The notes under the pieces are model-generated. The model worked only from the letters and a program-made list of their open reading frames with translations. It searched no databases and was not told where the DNA came from. Shown here piece by piece: positions 52,205 through 60,909 of a stretch of 64,000 nucleotides of DNA (positions within the stretch are counted from its first letter, which is position 1; the number at the start of each line of letters is the position of its first letter). Origin of the DNA: Orlajensenia leifsoniae. Its GTDB lineage: Bacteria; Actinomycetota; Actinomycetes; Actinomycetales; Microbacteriaceae. The position numbers were made by a program, and so were the translations under genes. The stretch lies in NCBI RefSeq assembly GCF_004570845.1, contig NZ_SPQZ01000004.1, forward strand, positions 124,001-188,000. The letters run 5' to 3'.

Positions 52205-53371
52205 ATGAGCGCAACGGATGCCGCTGAGCCTGCGGGTGCGCCTGCCGGCGGTGCTGGCCCTGCCGATGGTGCAGGCGGTGCCGCTGCCGGTGTTGCGGCA
52301 TCCGTCACCGGGTCGGTCTCGCCAGCCGGGAGTGTGCGCGCGGCGACCATGTTCGACGTCGCGCGAGTCGCCGGGGTCTCGCACCAGACCGTCTCGAGGG
52401 TGCTCAACAACCTGCCGGGTGTGCGCGCGTCGACCCGGGTGCGGGTCGAGCAGGCAATGACCGAGCTCTCGTACGTGCCGTCGCCGGCCGCCCGCACGCT
52501 CGCGTCGCGTCGCTCGCAGACCATCGGCCTGATCCAGGCCGGCCGGCCCGACTACGGCCCGTCGAACGCCGCGCTCGCCTTCAACGAGGCCGCGCACGCC
52601 GCGAACTACACGGTGACGCAGGCCGGCATGCGTGACTTCGACGCCGCCTCGCTTCGTGCCGCCGTGCAGATGATGGTGCGCCACAACGTCGAGGCCATCG
52701 TGCTCATCTCGGGCGAGCGGCAGGCGCTCGACATCATCCGCGGCATCGAGCGCTCGGTGCCGTTGATCGCGGTCTCCTCCGAGGACGTCGGGGGCTTCCA
52801 CCGCGTGGCCATGAACCAGTACGAGGGCGCCCGGCTCGCGGTGGAGTACCTCATCTCGATCGGCCACACCGACATCGCGCACGTCGCAGGTCCCGCCGAC
52901 TCCATGGATGCGACCGAGCGAGTGCGCGCCTGGAGCGACACCCTCGCGGCCCATGCCCTGCCGCAGCGCCCCGCGATCATCGGTGACTGGCAGTCGACGA
53001 GCGGATATGCGGCCGGGCGGGCGATGATCGGTGCCCGCGACCCAGCCCATCCGCTCCCCACCGCCGTGTTCGTCGGCAACGACCAGATGGCCCTCGGGGT
53101 GCTGCACGCCTTCCGGGATGCCGGCGTGCGCGTTCCGGGCGAGGTGAGCGTGATGGGCTTCGACGACATCCCCGAGGCCGCGCACTTCGCACCACCGCTC
53201 TCGACGATGCGGCAGGACTTCAGCGGGCTCGGACGCGACATCATGGCCGTCGTGCTCGACGTGCTCGTAGACGAGCAGAAGGCCGGTGATCGTGCCGGCC
53301 GGGTCTCGGAGATGGTCGTGCGCGAGAGTACGGCGCCGCCGCGCACCGGGGCGGCGCGCTCCGCCCGCTGA
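52205..53371 (+). CDS. LacI-family transcriptional regulator, arabinose-linked
   Basis: A 388-residue regulator with an unusually long Ala/Gly/Pro-rich N-terminal tail (about 45 residues) before the HTH (MFDVARVAGVSHQTVSRVLNNLPGVRASTRVRVEQAMTELSYVPSPAARTLASRRSQTIGLIQ). The sensor domain ends GFDDIPEAAHFAPPLSTMRQDFSGLGRD. The ATG at 52205 follows GAGGGGGAG by six bases; a GTG one codon earlier is too close to it. It is a paralogue of the regulator at 38140. Position after the second transporter makes it the best candidate for binding GTTAGCGCTAAC at araD. Confidence 0.9.
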   Translation: MSATDAAEPAGAPAGGAGPADGAGGAAAGVAASVTGSVSPAGSVRAATMFDVARVAGVSHQTVSRVLNNLPGVRASTRVRVEQAMTELSYVPSPAARTLASRRSQTIGLIQAGRPDYGPSNAALAFNEAAHAANYTVTQAGMRDFDAASLRAAVQMMVRHNVEAIVLISGERQALDIIRGIERSVPLIAVSSEDVGGFHRVAMNQYEGARLAVEYLISIGHTDIAHVAGPADSMDATERVRAWSDTLAAHALPQRPAIIGDWQSTSGYAAGRAMIGARDPAHPLPTAVFVGNDQMALGVLHAFRDAGVRVPGEVSVMGFDDIPEAAHFAPPLSTMRQDFSGLGRDIMAVVLDVLVDEQKAGDRAGRVSEMVVRESTAPPRTGAARSAR

Positions 53372-53406
53372 CGCGCGACCGGGAGCGTTCAGCCGCGGGC
53401 CAGCGT

Positions 53407-53781
53407 TCAGTCGCGCTTCGGCAGCTCCTGCAGCGTCCACGTGTTGCCGTCGGGGTCGGCGAAGGTGACGAAGTTGCCCCAGGCCTGCGGGTCGACCTCG
53501 GAGGCCTCGACGCCGTTCGCGAGGAGGTGCGCGCGAGCCTCTGCGGCATCCGGAACCACGACCTGGATCGTGTTCTGCTGGCCGGGCTCCAACTGCACGC
53601 CGAGCCCGGTGCCGAACGCGATCGAGCACGCCGAGCCCGGGGGAGTGAGCTGCACGAAGCGCAGGCCCTCGAACGGCGTCTGGTCGTGGTCGAGCGTGAA
53701 GCCGACCTTGTCGACGTAGAACTCCTTGGCCCGATCGACATCGGTCACCGGCACGAAGATGAGCTCGATCTTCCAGTCCAT
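53407..53781 (-). CDS. Glyoxalase/VOC-fold protein
   Basis: A 124-residue protein of the vicinal-oxygen-chelate superfamily. It shows the typical two beta-alpha-beta-beta-beta halves: IELIFVPVTDVDRAKEFYVDKVGFTLDHD and FVTFADPDGNTWTLQELP. The acidic residue at the end of the metal site is the Glu of LQE. Such proteins act as dioxygenases, lyases or antibiotic-binding proteins; no substrate can be assigned. AAAGGAG precedes the ATG at 53781. It is separated from the upstream SRPBCC gene by a perfect 17-bp hairpin, so it likely has its own promoter. Confidence 0.9.
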   Translation of the reverse strand: MDWKIELIFVPVTDVDRAKEFYVDKVGFTLDHDQTPFEGLRFVQLTPPGSACSIAFGTGLGVQLEPGQQNTIQVVVPDAAEARAHLLANGVEASEVDPQAWGNFVTFADPDGNTWTLQELPKRD

Positions 53782-53843
53782 GGCGCTACTCCTTTGTATC
53801 TGGGTGGGATACCTTCACGCTAGCCCGCACCACCGACATGCGA

Positions 53844-53886
53844 AACGCCCGCGCATCCGTTCGAGAGAGACGGATGCGCGGGCGTT
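53844..53886 (-). terminator. Perfect 17-bp hairpin terminator
   Basis: 53844-53860 (AACGCCCGCGCATCCGT) is fully complementary to 53870-53886, with a 9-base loop. On the - strand it follows the SRPBCC gene by 28 bases and so terminates the ArsR-SRPBCC operon. Confidence 0.8.
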
Positions 53887-53914
53887 CGAGTGGCAGGTCG
53901 AGAGGCCGTGTTCC

Positions 53915-54409
53915 TCAGGCGTCGCCGCCGGCAAGCAGCGCGTCGAGCTTCGCGTAGCCGGCGATCACGCCGTGCTCCATGCCCGACGCGACCATGCCGT
54001 CCCGGGTCTCGAGCGAGTCGACCAGCGAGATGTCGGTGACGCGGGTGCGGCCGTCGCCGAGATCCTCGAACAGGATCGTCTCGAGGCAGACGCCGTCGGG
54101 GTACTCGTCGAAGGTGACGGTCTGCACGATGCGGTCGTTCAGCCGCACCTCGTGGAACGAGCCCCAGAAGACGGCGAGCTCGCGTCCGTCGCGGGAGTTC
54201 GACCAGCGCCAGGCGCCGCCGGTGCGGGCGTCCCACTGGGCGATCTCGGTGGTGATGTCGTCGGGTCCGAGCCAGCGGGCGTAGAGCTCGGGGTCGGTCC
54301 ATGCGCGGAACACGCGCTCGCGCGGGGCATCGAACTCACGCACGATGCGGATGGTCGGCAGGTTCGGGTCGACCTCGATCGTCGTGTCGGGGGTGGTCGT
54401 CGTGGCCAT
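53915..54409 (-). CDS. SRPBCC/AHSA1-domain protein
   Basis: A 164-residue protein of the START-like Aha1/CalC family. Its pattern is the hallmark IRIVREFDAPRERVFRAWTDPELYARWLGP, then GGAWRWSNSRDGRELAVFWGSFHEV, IVQTVTFDEYPDG and GMEHGVIAGYAKLDALL. Such proteins bind hydrophobic ligands; in bacteria they often lie beside ArsR-type regulators as here. The role of the pair is not known; stress or xenobiotic response is a guess. GGAGCAGCACC lies before the ATG, and the gene starts 11 bases after the stop of the ArsR gene. Confidence 0.92.
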   Translation of the reverse strand: MATTTTPDTTIEVDPNLPTIRIVREFDAPRERVFRAWTDPELYARWLGPDDITTEIAQWDARTGGAWRWSNSRDGRELAVFWGSFHEVRLNDRIVQTVTFDEYPDGVCLETILFEDLGDGRTRVTDISLVDSLETRDGMVASGMEHGVIAGYAKLDALLAGGDA

Positions 54410-54420
54410 GGTGCTGCTCC

Positions 54421-54894
54421 TTACTTATCGGTGGTGCGGTTGGTGGTGGTGCTGGTGCTGGTCGTGCGAGTGGTGGGGGAGGTTTCCCTGGAGTCTCGGG
54501 TGACGGATGCCGCGGGCGCGCCGCCCGTGCCCGCCGCCTCCTCGGCCTCGCCCATCTCGGCGAGCACGGCGTCGAGGCGGCGGAACCGGCCCTCCGCGGT
54601 GCGGCGGTACTTCTCGATCCAGGCGGTCATCATGTCGAACACCTCGGCCTCCAGGTGGCGGCGGGAGCGGAATCCGTCGCCGTCGCGGCTCACCAGGCCG
54701 GCGTCCTCGAGCACGCGCAGGTGCTTCGAGACGGCCTGCACCGACACGGCGTACGGCTCGGCGAGCTCGCCCACCGTCGCGTCGGCTACCGAGAGCCGCA
54801 CCACGATGTCGCGCCGCGTCGGATCGGCGAGCGCGCTGAACACCTGGGTGAGCCGCTGGTCGTCCAGTGCGTGCGCTGCGTTCGTGGTGCTCAT
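54421..54894 (-). CDS. ArsR-family transcriptional regulator
   Basis: A 157-residue winged-helix regulator. The HTH region is LTQVFSALADPTRRDIVVRLSVADATVGELAEPYAVSVQAVSKHLRVLEDAGLVSRDGDGFRSRRHLE. No Cys metal-binding motif is present, so it is not a metal sensor of the ArsR/SmtB sort. The C-terminal 50 residues are Glu/Ala- then Thr-rich and probably disordered. Two TCAACC-N4-GGTTNA palindromes lie 27-87 bases upstream. It controls itself and the downstream SRPBCC gene. Confidence 0.92.
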   Translation of the reverse strand: MSTTNAAHALDDQRLTQVFSALADPTRRDIVVRLSVADATVGELAEPYAVSVQAVSKHLRVLEDAGLVSRDGDGFRSRRHLEAEVFDMMTAWIEKYRRTAEGRFRRLDAVLAEMGEAEEAAGTGGAPAASVTRDSRETSPTTRTTSTSTTTNRTTDK

Positions 54895-54920
54895 GTCTTC
54901 TGTGCCGCCTTAATTGTTCG

Positions 54921-54981
54921 TCAACCGCTTGGTTTACGACACAGTACGCGTATGCGGTGTCATCGTCAACCCATCGGTTGA
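54921..54981 (-). promoter_or_regulatory. Two TCAACC-N4-GGTTGA operators of the ArsR operon
   Basis: TCAACC-GCTT-GGTTTA (54921-54936) and TCAACC-CATC-GGTTGA (54966-54981) are 45 bp apart; the second is perfect. Between them GACAC (54938-54942) and GTGTC (54957-54961) flank TACGCGTA. On the - strand TTGACG (in the first site) provides a -35-like box. They are the likely binding sites of the ArsR protein. Confidence 0.7.
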
Positions 54982-55242
54982 GAACTGACGGGATGGTGCA
55001 ATCGGCTACCCCAGGGCGCCACCCCTCGAACACCCCCGCGCGTCGTGCGCGCCCAGTGTCGGTGGGTGGTGGAAGAGTGTGCAGCACAACACAACATGTA
55101 GGGGTCGGGCGCCGAAGCAGCACTACGCGGCAACATGGCGCGACACGCCCGGTGCAATTCCACAACACGTGGAATTCCCAAAGTGGGGGCTGTGAATAAC
55201 TCCCTCGCGAAGGCCGGAAACAAGCCGATCCGCATCCGCGGG

Positions 55243-55269
55243 CCTGTTGAAAACAGGTGAATTACCTGT
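55243..55269 (+). promoter_or_regulatory. Two overlapping palindromes upstream of nrdH
   Basis: CCTGTT-GAA-AACAGG (55243-55257) and ACAGGT-GAATT-ACCTGT (55253-55269) share the bases ACAGG. Either can form, not both, and each could be a protein site. They lie about 120-145 bases before nrdH. In 54982-55242 no gene or clear motif was found. Confidence 0.5.
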
Positions 55270-55292
55270 GGAGAACTACACGGATGTAACTA

Positions 55293-55337
55293 CTGCATCT
55301 TGTGGGCGTTCCTTTCGGGAAGCACTAGATGTAGTAT
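55293..55337 (+). promoter_or_regulatory. Putative NrdR boxes and promoter of nrdHIE
   Basis: CTGCATCTTG (55293-55302) and CTAGATGTAG (55325-55334) resemble the NrdR-box core CWATATSTWG; the second differs at one position and the first at two or three. Their centres are 32 bp apart, three helical turns, as is usual for paired NrdR boxes. The second overlaps a -10-like TAGTAT (55332-55337). NrdR is the known repressor of ribonucleotide reductase genes. Confidence 0.6.
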
Positions 55338-55387
55338 TGAAGTACAGCAAGACAACAACTCAGAACGAGCCAAAAGGGGTCAGAGAA

Positions 55388-55621
55388 ATGACGGTAACGG
55401 TCTACACGAAGCCTTCGTGTGTTCAGTGCACGGCCACGTACCGCGCTCTCGACGCCAAGGGCGTTGAGTACGAGGTTCTCGACCTTTCGGTCGATGAGAA
55501 CGCTCTGGCCGCCGTCAAGGAACTCGGCTACCTGCAGGCCCCGGTCGTCATCACGGATGAGGACCACTGGTCGGGCTTCCGCCCCGACAAGATCAGCGAG
55601 CTGGCTTCGCGCCTGGCCTGA
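55388..55621 (+). CDS. nrdH: NrdH redoxin
   Basis: A 77-residue glutaredoxin-like protein with the CVQC active site (Cys11 and Cys14) and the segment [12 protein letters not shown], which is the NrdH signature. It gives electrons to class Ib ribonucleotide reductase and is itself reduced by thioredoxin reductase. GGGTCAGAG precedes the ATG at 55388. It is the first gene of the nrdHIE group, with putative NrdR boxes upstream. Confidence 0.97.
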   Translation: MTVTVYTKPSCVQCTATYRALDAKGVEYEVLDLSVDENALAAVKELGYLQAPVVITDEDHWSGFRPDKISELASRLA

Positions 55622-55695
55622 TCCGCCGCATCCGTTCCTCGGTATCGACGCAGCAATCGAATATCCGCGTCACCGGAGAACAAGGAGGATGCGCG

Positions 55696-56220
55696 GTGGA
55701 CACCAAGAACGCGAGCCCTTCTGTGGCCCGCCCCACGAACGCCGCCGGCGCTGACGTCACCGGCAACGGAAACACCGCGACCGACAACCCGGCCGCATCA
55801 TCCGACCACGTCAACCTGGTCTACTTCTCGAGCGTCTCGGGCAATACGCACCGATTCATCCAGAAGCTCGGCCGACCGGCAGCACGCATCCCGCTGTACC
55901 CGCGGGATGCTCCGCTGACCGTGCACGAACCCTACGTGCTCGTCCTCCCCACCTATGGCGGGGGAGACGGGGACGGCGCAGTACCCAAGCAGGTCATCCG
56001 TTTTCTCAATGATCCGGGCAACCGGATGCTGATCCGCGGCGTGATCGGCGCAGGCAACACCAACTTCGGCGAGGGCTACTGCCTTGCCGGGGACATCATC
56101 GCGGCCAAGTGCCACGTGCCGCACCTCTATCGATTCGAAGTATTCGGAACACCCGACGACGTCACCGCCGTCAACGAAGGATTGGAAGCATTTTGGTCAA
56201 CGCAACTGACAGCGGCGTAG
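55696..56220 (+). CDS. nrdI: NrdI flavodoxin-like protein
   Basis: A 174-residue flavodoxin-like protein that supplies the oxidant for assembly of the Mn2-tyrosyl radical in NrdF. Core segments are [19 protein letters not shown] (FMN phosphate loop), [27 protein letters not shown], and [22 protein letters not shown]. An N-terminal tail of about 37 Asn/Ala/Thr-rich residues is longer than usual for NrdI. The GTG at 55696 follows AAGGAGG by seven bases. Its end overlaps the proposed start of nrdE. Confidence 0.94.
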   Translation: MDTKNASPSVARPTNAAGADVTGNGNTATDNPAASSDHVNLVYFSSVSGNTHRFIQKLGRPAARIPLYPRDAPLTVHEPYVLVLPTYGGGDGDGAVPKQVIRFLNDPGNRMLIRGVIGAGNTNFGEGYCLAGDIIAAKCHVPHLYRFEVFGTPDDVTAVNEGLEAFWSTQLTAA

Positions 56221-58352
56221 CCGTGATCGACGCGCCGCGCGTGGGCATGGACTACCACTCGCTCAACGCGATGCTCAACCTCTACGGCGACGACGGACAG
56301 ATCCAGTTCGACAAGGATCGCGAAGCTGCGCGGGAGTACTTCCTGCAGCACGTGAACCAGAACACGGTGTTCTTCCACTCGCTCAAGGAGCGCCTCGACT
56401 ACCTCGTCGAGAAGGAGTACTACGAGGCCGCCGTGCTCGACCAGTACTCGTTCGAGTTCATCACGAAGCTCAACGACCTGGCCTACTCGAAGAAGTTCCG
56501 CTTCGACACGTTCCTCGGTGCGTTCAAGTACTACACGAGCTACACGCTCAAGACCTTCGACGGCAAGCGCTACCTCGAGCGCTTCGAGGACCGCGTCGTG
56601 ATGACCGCGCTCGGCCTCGCCCAGGGCGACGAGAAGCTCGCCGTGAACCTCGTCGAGGAGATCATCGGAGGCCGCTTCCAGCCGGCCACCCCCACGTTCC
56701 TCAACACGGGCAAGGCGCAGCGCGGTGAGCTCGTCTCCTGCTTCCTGCTGCGCATCGAAGACAACATGGAGTCGATCTCGCGCGGCATCAACTCCGCCCT
56801 GCAGCTCTCCAAGCGCGGCGGCGGCGTGGCTCTCTCGCTCTCCAACATCCGCGAGGCCGGCGCCCCGATCAAGCAGATCGAGAACCAGTCCAGCGGCATC
56901 ATCCCCGTGATGAAGCTCCTCGAAGACAGCTTCAGCTACGCCAACCAGCTCGGTGCCCGCCAGGGTGCAGGAGCCGTGTACCTGAGCGCGCACCACCCCG
57001 ACATCATGAAGTTCCTCGACACCAAGCGCGAGAACGCCGACGAGAAGATCCGCATCAAGACGCTCTCGCTCGGTGTCGTCGTTCCCGACATCACCTTCGA
57101 GCTCGCCAAGAACGGCGAGGACATGTACCTGTTCTCCCCGTACGACGTCGAGAAGGTCTACGGCCTGCCCTTCGGCGACATCTCGATCAGCGAGAAGTAC
57201 CGCGAGATGGTCGACGACCCGCGCATCAAGAAGACCAAGATCAACGCGCGTGAGTTCTTCCAGACCCTCGCCGAGATCCAGTTCGAGAGCGGCTACCCCT
57301 ACATCGTGTTCGAAGACACGGTGAACAAGGCGAACCCCATCAAGGGCCGCATCAACATGTCGAACCTCTGCAGCGAGATCCTCCAGGTCAACACCCCCAC
57401 GACCTACAACGAGGACCTCAGCTACAACGTCATCGGCAAGGACATCAGCTGCAACCTCGGTTCGCTGAATATCGCCCTCACCATGGACTCGCCCGACTTC
57501 GGCAGCACCGTCGAGACCGCCATCCGCGGCCTCACCGCCGTCTCGAACATGAGCCACATCGCATCCGTCCGCTCGATCGAAGACGGCAACGACAAGAGCC
57601 ACGCCATCGGCCTCGGCCAGATGAACCTGCACGGCTACCTCGCTCGTGAGCGCATCTACTACGGCTCCGAAGAGGGCATCGACTTCACGAACATCTACTT
57701 CTACACGGTGCTGTTCCACGCCCTGCGTGCCTCGAACAACATCGCCAAGGAGCGCGGTGAGACCTTCGTGGGCTTCGAGGACTCCAAGTACGCGTCGGGA
57801 GAGTTCTTCGACAAGTACACGGATGCCGAGTGGCTTCCGTCGACCGCCCGCGGTGCTGAGCTGTTCGAGCAGTCGGGCGTGCACATCCCCACGCAGGACG
57901 ACTGGCGCGAGCTGAAGGCATCCGTTCAGCAGTACGGCATCTACAACCAGAACCTGCAGGCTGTGCCGCCCACCGGATCGATCTCGTACATCAACAACTC
58001 GACCGCGTCGATCCACCCGATCGCCGCGAAGATCGAGATCCGCAAGGAAGGCAAGCTGGGCCGCGTGTACTTCCCGGCGCCGTTCATGACGAACGACAAC
58101 CTGGACTACTACCAGGACGCCTACGAGATCGGTGCCGAGAAGGTCATCGACACCTACGCCGCGGCAACGCAGCACGTCGACCAGGGCCTCTCGCTCACGC
58201 TGTTCTTCAAGGACACCGCGACCACGCGCGACATCAACAAGGCGCAGATCTACGCATGGAAGAAGGGGATCAAGACGATCTACTACATCCGCCTGCGTCA
58301 GATGGCCCTCGAGGGCACCGAGCTCGAGATGTGCGTCTCCTGCGCATTGTGA
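56193..58352 (+). CDS. nrdE: Class Ib ribonucleoside-diphosphate reductase alpha subunit
   Basis: A 719-residue catalytic subunit that reduces ribonucleoside diphosphates. The NrdE start [21 protein letters not shown] is at residues 21-41; the active-site Cys/Glu motif NLCSEI and CNLGSLNIA are visible. The C-terminal redox pair is CVSCAL, which accepts electrons from NrdH. The start is uncertain. TTG at 56193 has GGAAG five bases before it; a GTG at 56223 is also in frame. Both lie near or inside the end of nrdI. It lacks the ATP-cone of NrdA, as expected of class Ib. A strong terminator follows directly. Confidence 0.95.
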   Translation: MVNATDSGVAVIDAPRVGMDYHSLNAMLNLYGDDGQIQFDKDREAAREYFLQHVNQNTVFFHSLKERLDYLVEKEYYEAAVLDQYSFEFITKLNDLAYSKKFRFDTFLGAFKYYTSYTLKTFDGKRYLERFEDRVVMTALGLAQGDEKLAVNLVEEIIGGRFQPATPTFLNTGKAQRGELVSCFLLRIEDNMESISRGINSALQLSKRGGGVALSLSNIREAGAPIKQIENQSSGIIPVMKLLEDSFSYANQLGARQGAGAVYLSAHHPDIMKFLDTKRENADEKIRIKTLSLGVVVPDITFELAKNGEDMYLFSPYDVEKVYGLPFGDISISEKYREMVDDPRIKKTKINAREFFQTLAEIQFESGYPYIVFEDTVNKANPIKGRINMSNLCSEILQVNTPTTYNEDLSYNVIGKDISCNLGSLNIALTMDSPDFGSTVETAIRGLTAVSNMSHIASVRSIEDGNDKSHAIGLGQMNLHGYLARERIYYGSEEGIDFTNIYFYTVLFHALRASNNIAKERGETFVGFEDSKYASGEFFDKYTDAEWLPSTARGAELFEQSGVHIPTQDDWRELKASVQQYGIYNQNLQAVPPTGSISYINNSTASIHPIAAKIEIRKEGKLGRVYFPAPFMTNDNLDYYQDAYEIGAEKVIDTYAAATQHVDQGLSLTLFFKDTATTRDINKAQIYAWKKGIKTIYYIRLRQMALEGTELEMCVSCAL

Positions 58353-58356
58353 TGAG

Positions 58357-58398
58357 AAGCACGGGTGAGGCGACGTCGGTCGCTTCACCCGTGCTTTT
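58357..58398 (+). terminator. Rho-independent terminator after nrdE
   Basis: AAGCACGGGTGAGGCGAC (58357-58374) pairs with 58379-58396 over 18 bp (one G-U) around GTCG, followed by TTT. It begins five bases after the nrdE stop, so nrdF is not in a simple polycistron with nrdE. Confidence 0.88.
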
Positions 58399-58416
58399 TC
58401 GTGGGTTAAACGGAGA

Positions 58417-58444
58417 AGGGCCGGATGCTGAAACATCCGGCCCT
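58417..58444 (+). terminator. Second hairpin after nrdE
   Basis: AGGGCCGGATG (58417-58427) pairs with CATCCGGCCCT (58434-58444), 11 bp around CTGAAA. No U-run. It adds to the break between nrdE and nrdF. Confidence 0.65.
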
Positions 58445-58461
58445 GCGTGAATAACTAAACA

Positions 58462-58491
58462 TTGAACTTAAGTTCTGGTTCGCAGTAGAGA
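58462..58491 (+). promoter_or_regulatory. Candidate promoter of the mini-gene/nrdF unit
   Basis: TTGAAC (58462-58467) and TAGAGA (58486-58491) are 18 bp apart. A perfect 12-bp palindrome GAACTTAAGTTC (58464-58475) overlaps the -35 box and could bind a regulator. It lies after both hairpins, so nrdF needs its own promoter, and this is the best match. The following 120 bases can form small hairpins, such as GGTCAG with CTGACC at about 58564-58586. Confidence 0.5.
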
Positions 58492-58614
58492 ATTCGATTT
58501 CGTCATTGATAACTCTACACGCGCTCCAGAGACCTCAGCAACACCACTGAGGGGGCCAGTAGGGTCAGTGCTCGTGCTGCTGACCTGAGTGGGACCGCAA
58601 AGGAGGCTTCGCCT

Positions 58615-58701
58615 TTGAAGACTTCACGTAAGAGCGCGGACAACAGCTGTAAGTGCTGCGGCGGGCCGATGCCCTGCCTCAAGCCCTACCATTACAACTG
58701 A
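58615..58701 (+). CDS. 28-residue Cys-rich mini-gene between nrdE and nrdF (unrecognised)
   Basis: The open frame starts at TTG 58615, eight bases after a perfect AAAGGAGG (58599-58606), and ends with TGA at 58699-58701. The product is basic in its first third and then reads SCKCCGGPMPCLKPYHYN, with Cys12, Cys14, Cys15, Cys21 and His26. This could bind one zinc or iron ion or undergo thiol-disulfide exchange. CAAAGG (598-603) can pair with CCTTTG (612-617), hiding the Shine-Dalgarno and the start codon. The stop is 79 bases before nrdF. I know no family for it; no homologue search was possible. It may be a regulatory leader peptide or a small partner of the reductase. Confidence 0.5.
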   Translation: MKTSRKSADNSCKCCGGPMPCLKPYHYN

Positions 58702-58741
58702 TTAGCCCAACGTAGGACTGTGGTTCGCTCAGCACGAGTGA

Positions 58742-59758
<1,017 letters not shown>

Positions 59759-59770
59759 GTTCTGGTGGCT

Positions 59771-59808
59771 CGACGAAGGGCGGATGCAGCAGCATTCGCC
59801 CTTCGTTG
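59771..59808 (+). terminator. Terminator after nrdF
   Basis: Arms 59771-59787 and 59792-59808 pair over 17 bp with two G-U pairs around AGCA. It ends the nrdF transcript. The following 59809-60006 has no gene. Confidence 0.75.
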
Positions 59809-60006
59809 CGACAGTCAACTTTGGAGATATGCCATGTCTCACGGTCGGTGCAGGCGAACCGGATCTCGGCCGACGCTCTGGTCGTACCCAGTCCGAACTC
59901 GGCAGCGACGCCAACCTCTGAGCGACGGTCTATCCCACCCGAGTTTGATCAGCGACATGGGCGGCCCCGCCATCGTCGAAGATCCTGCTACCCGTAAGGT
60001 CATGAG

Positions 60007-60909
60007 ATGTTGGAAGTTGAGCGAACCCCTCTCCGGCTCTCGCTGATCGAGAATGCATACGACTCGTTCGCGGAGTCTCTCGCTTACGTGGAACGGGCTA
60101 GAGAAGACCCGACACGATGGAAGTTCGCTGTGCTCAACTTGGTCCACGCCGTTGAGCTTGTGCTGAAGCAGCGTCTCGTGCAGGAGCACGATCTACTGAT
60201 CTGGCAGGATGTCGACCGCCCAGGCAAGCTGACGGTCGGGCTTGAGAAGGCAATCCAACGCCTCAGCACTGCCCGGGTATCGATGGATGACGCAGATGTG
60301 CAGGCCATCCAAACCGCCATCAAGTGGCGAAACAACATAACCCACTACGAGGTGGACCTGATCGCCGAGGAGGTCCGGGAAAACTACCTCCTGATCTTCG
60401 AGTTTCTCGATAAGTTCCACGACGCTCACTTCTCAGGCTCGTTGTCCGACCACATCCCGGACGAGCACGTTCAGACGGCCATGGATCTTGCGGAGTCATT
60501 CAGGCGCGAGTTCATCGAGTTCCGGGGTCGGCAGATGCATCGCAGCTGGCCACGAAAGCTCGTCGCAGCTCAGAACGCCACATTCCTTGAGCTGGATGGC
60601 GTTCGCTTTCTGCGGACCAAGTGGGGAAGTGAGGCCTATTGGATTGAAGATCACATGCAGGGCTACGAGCCGCTGCCGTTCTGTCGTGACTGTGGCGCAG
60701 CTCTCGGTGAGTATCACGGCCCGGGTTGCTGTGTAGAGGAGTGCCCCAGGGAGAAATCGCAGCTTTTCGGATGTGAGTGCGACTGGGCACCGAGCGAGCT
60801 CTGGGCACTCGACGCCGACGAGTGGATGGAGGCCGATGGGGGGTCTAATGAGCTGAGTGAGGGGCCGTCCGGCTCGAATCAGCCGTCTCCGGAACCCGAA
60901 GATAGTTAG
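60007..60909 (+). CDS. HEPN-domain protein with C-terminal Cys cluster (possible defence RNase)
   Basis: A 300-residue protein. Residues ~10-145 form a helical domain with the segment KFAVLNLVHAVELVLKQRLVQEHDLLIW and the HEPN motif R-x4-H (Arg108 to His113) in KWRNNITHY. This is the catalytic signature of many HEPN ribonucleases in toxin-antitoxin and abortive-infection systems. Residues 225-260 hold seven Cys (226, 229, 241, 242, 246, 256, 258) with a CxxC start, probably zinc-binding. The tail is Ser/Glu/Pro-rich. TAAGGT (59995-60000) ends seven bases before the ATG, suggesting a leaderless mRNA. No antitoxin gene is adjacent. GC is lower than in its neighbours, a sign of transfer. RNase activity is inference from the motif. 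Confidence 0.6.
   Translation: MLEVERTPLRLSLIENAYDSFAESLAYVERAREDPTRWKFAVLNLVHAVELVLKQRLVQEHDLLIWQDVDRPGKLTVGLEKAIQRLSTARVSMDDADVQAIQTAIKWRNNITHYEVDLIAEEVRENYLLIFEFLDKFHDAHFSGSLSDHIPDEHVQTAMDLAESFRREFIEFRGRQMHRSWPRKLVAAQNATFLELDGVRFLRTKWGSEAYWIEDHMQGYEPLPFCRDCGAALGEYHGPGCCVEECPREKSQLFGCECDWAPSELWALDADEWMEADGGSNELSEGPSGSNQPSPEPEDS

Noticed and set aside
50840-53629. A 929-codon open frame on the - strand opposite the permease and LacI genes
   Set aside because: It is antisense to two clear genes, its product is composed of Arg/Asp/His/Glu-rich low-complexity sequence, and such frames are expected at this GC content.
56127-58436. A 769-codon - strand frame opposite nrdE
   Set aside because: Antisense to a certain gene; product is Val/Leu/Asp-rich without recognisable fold.
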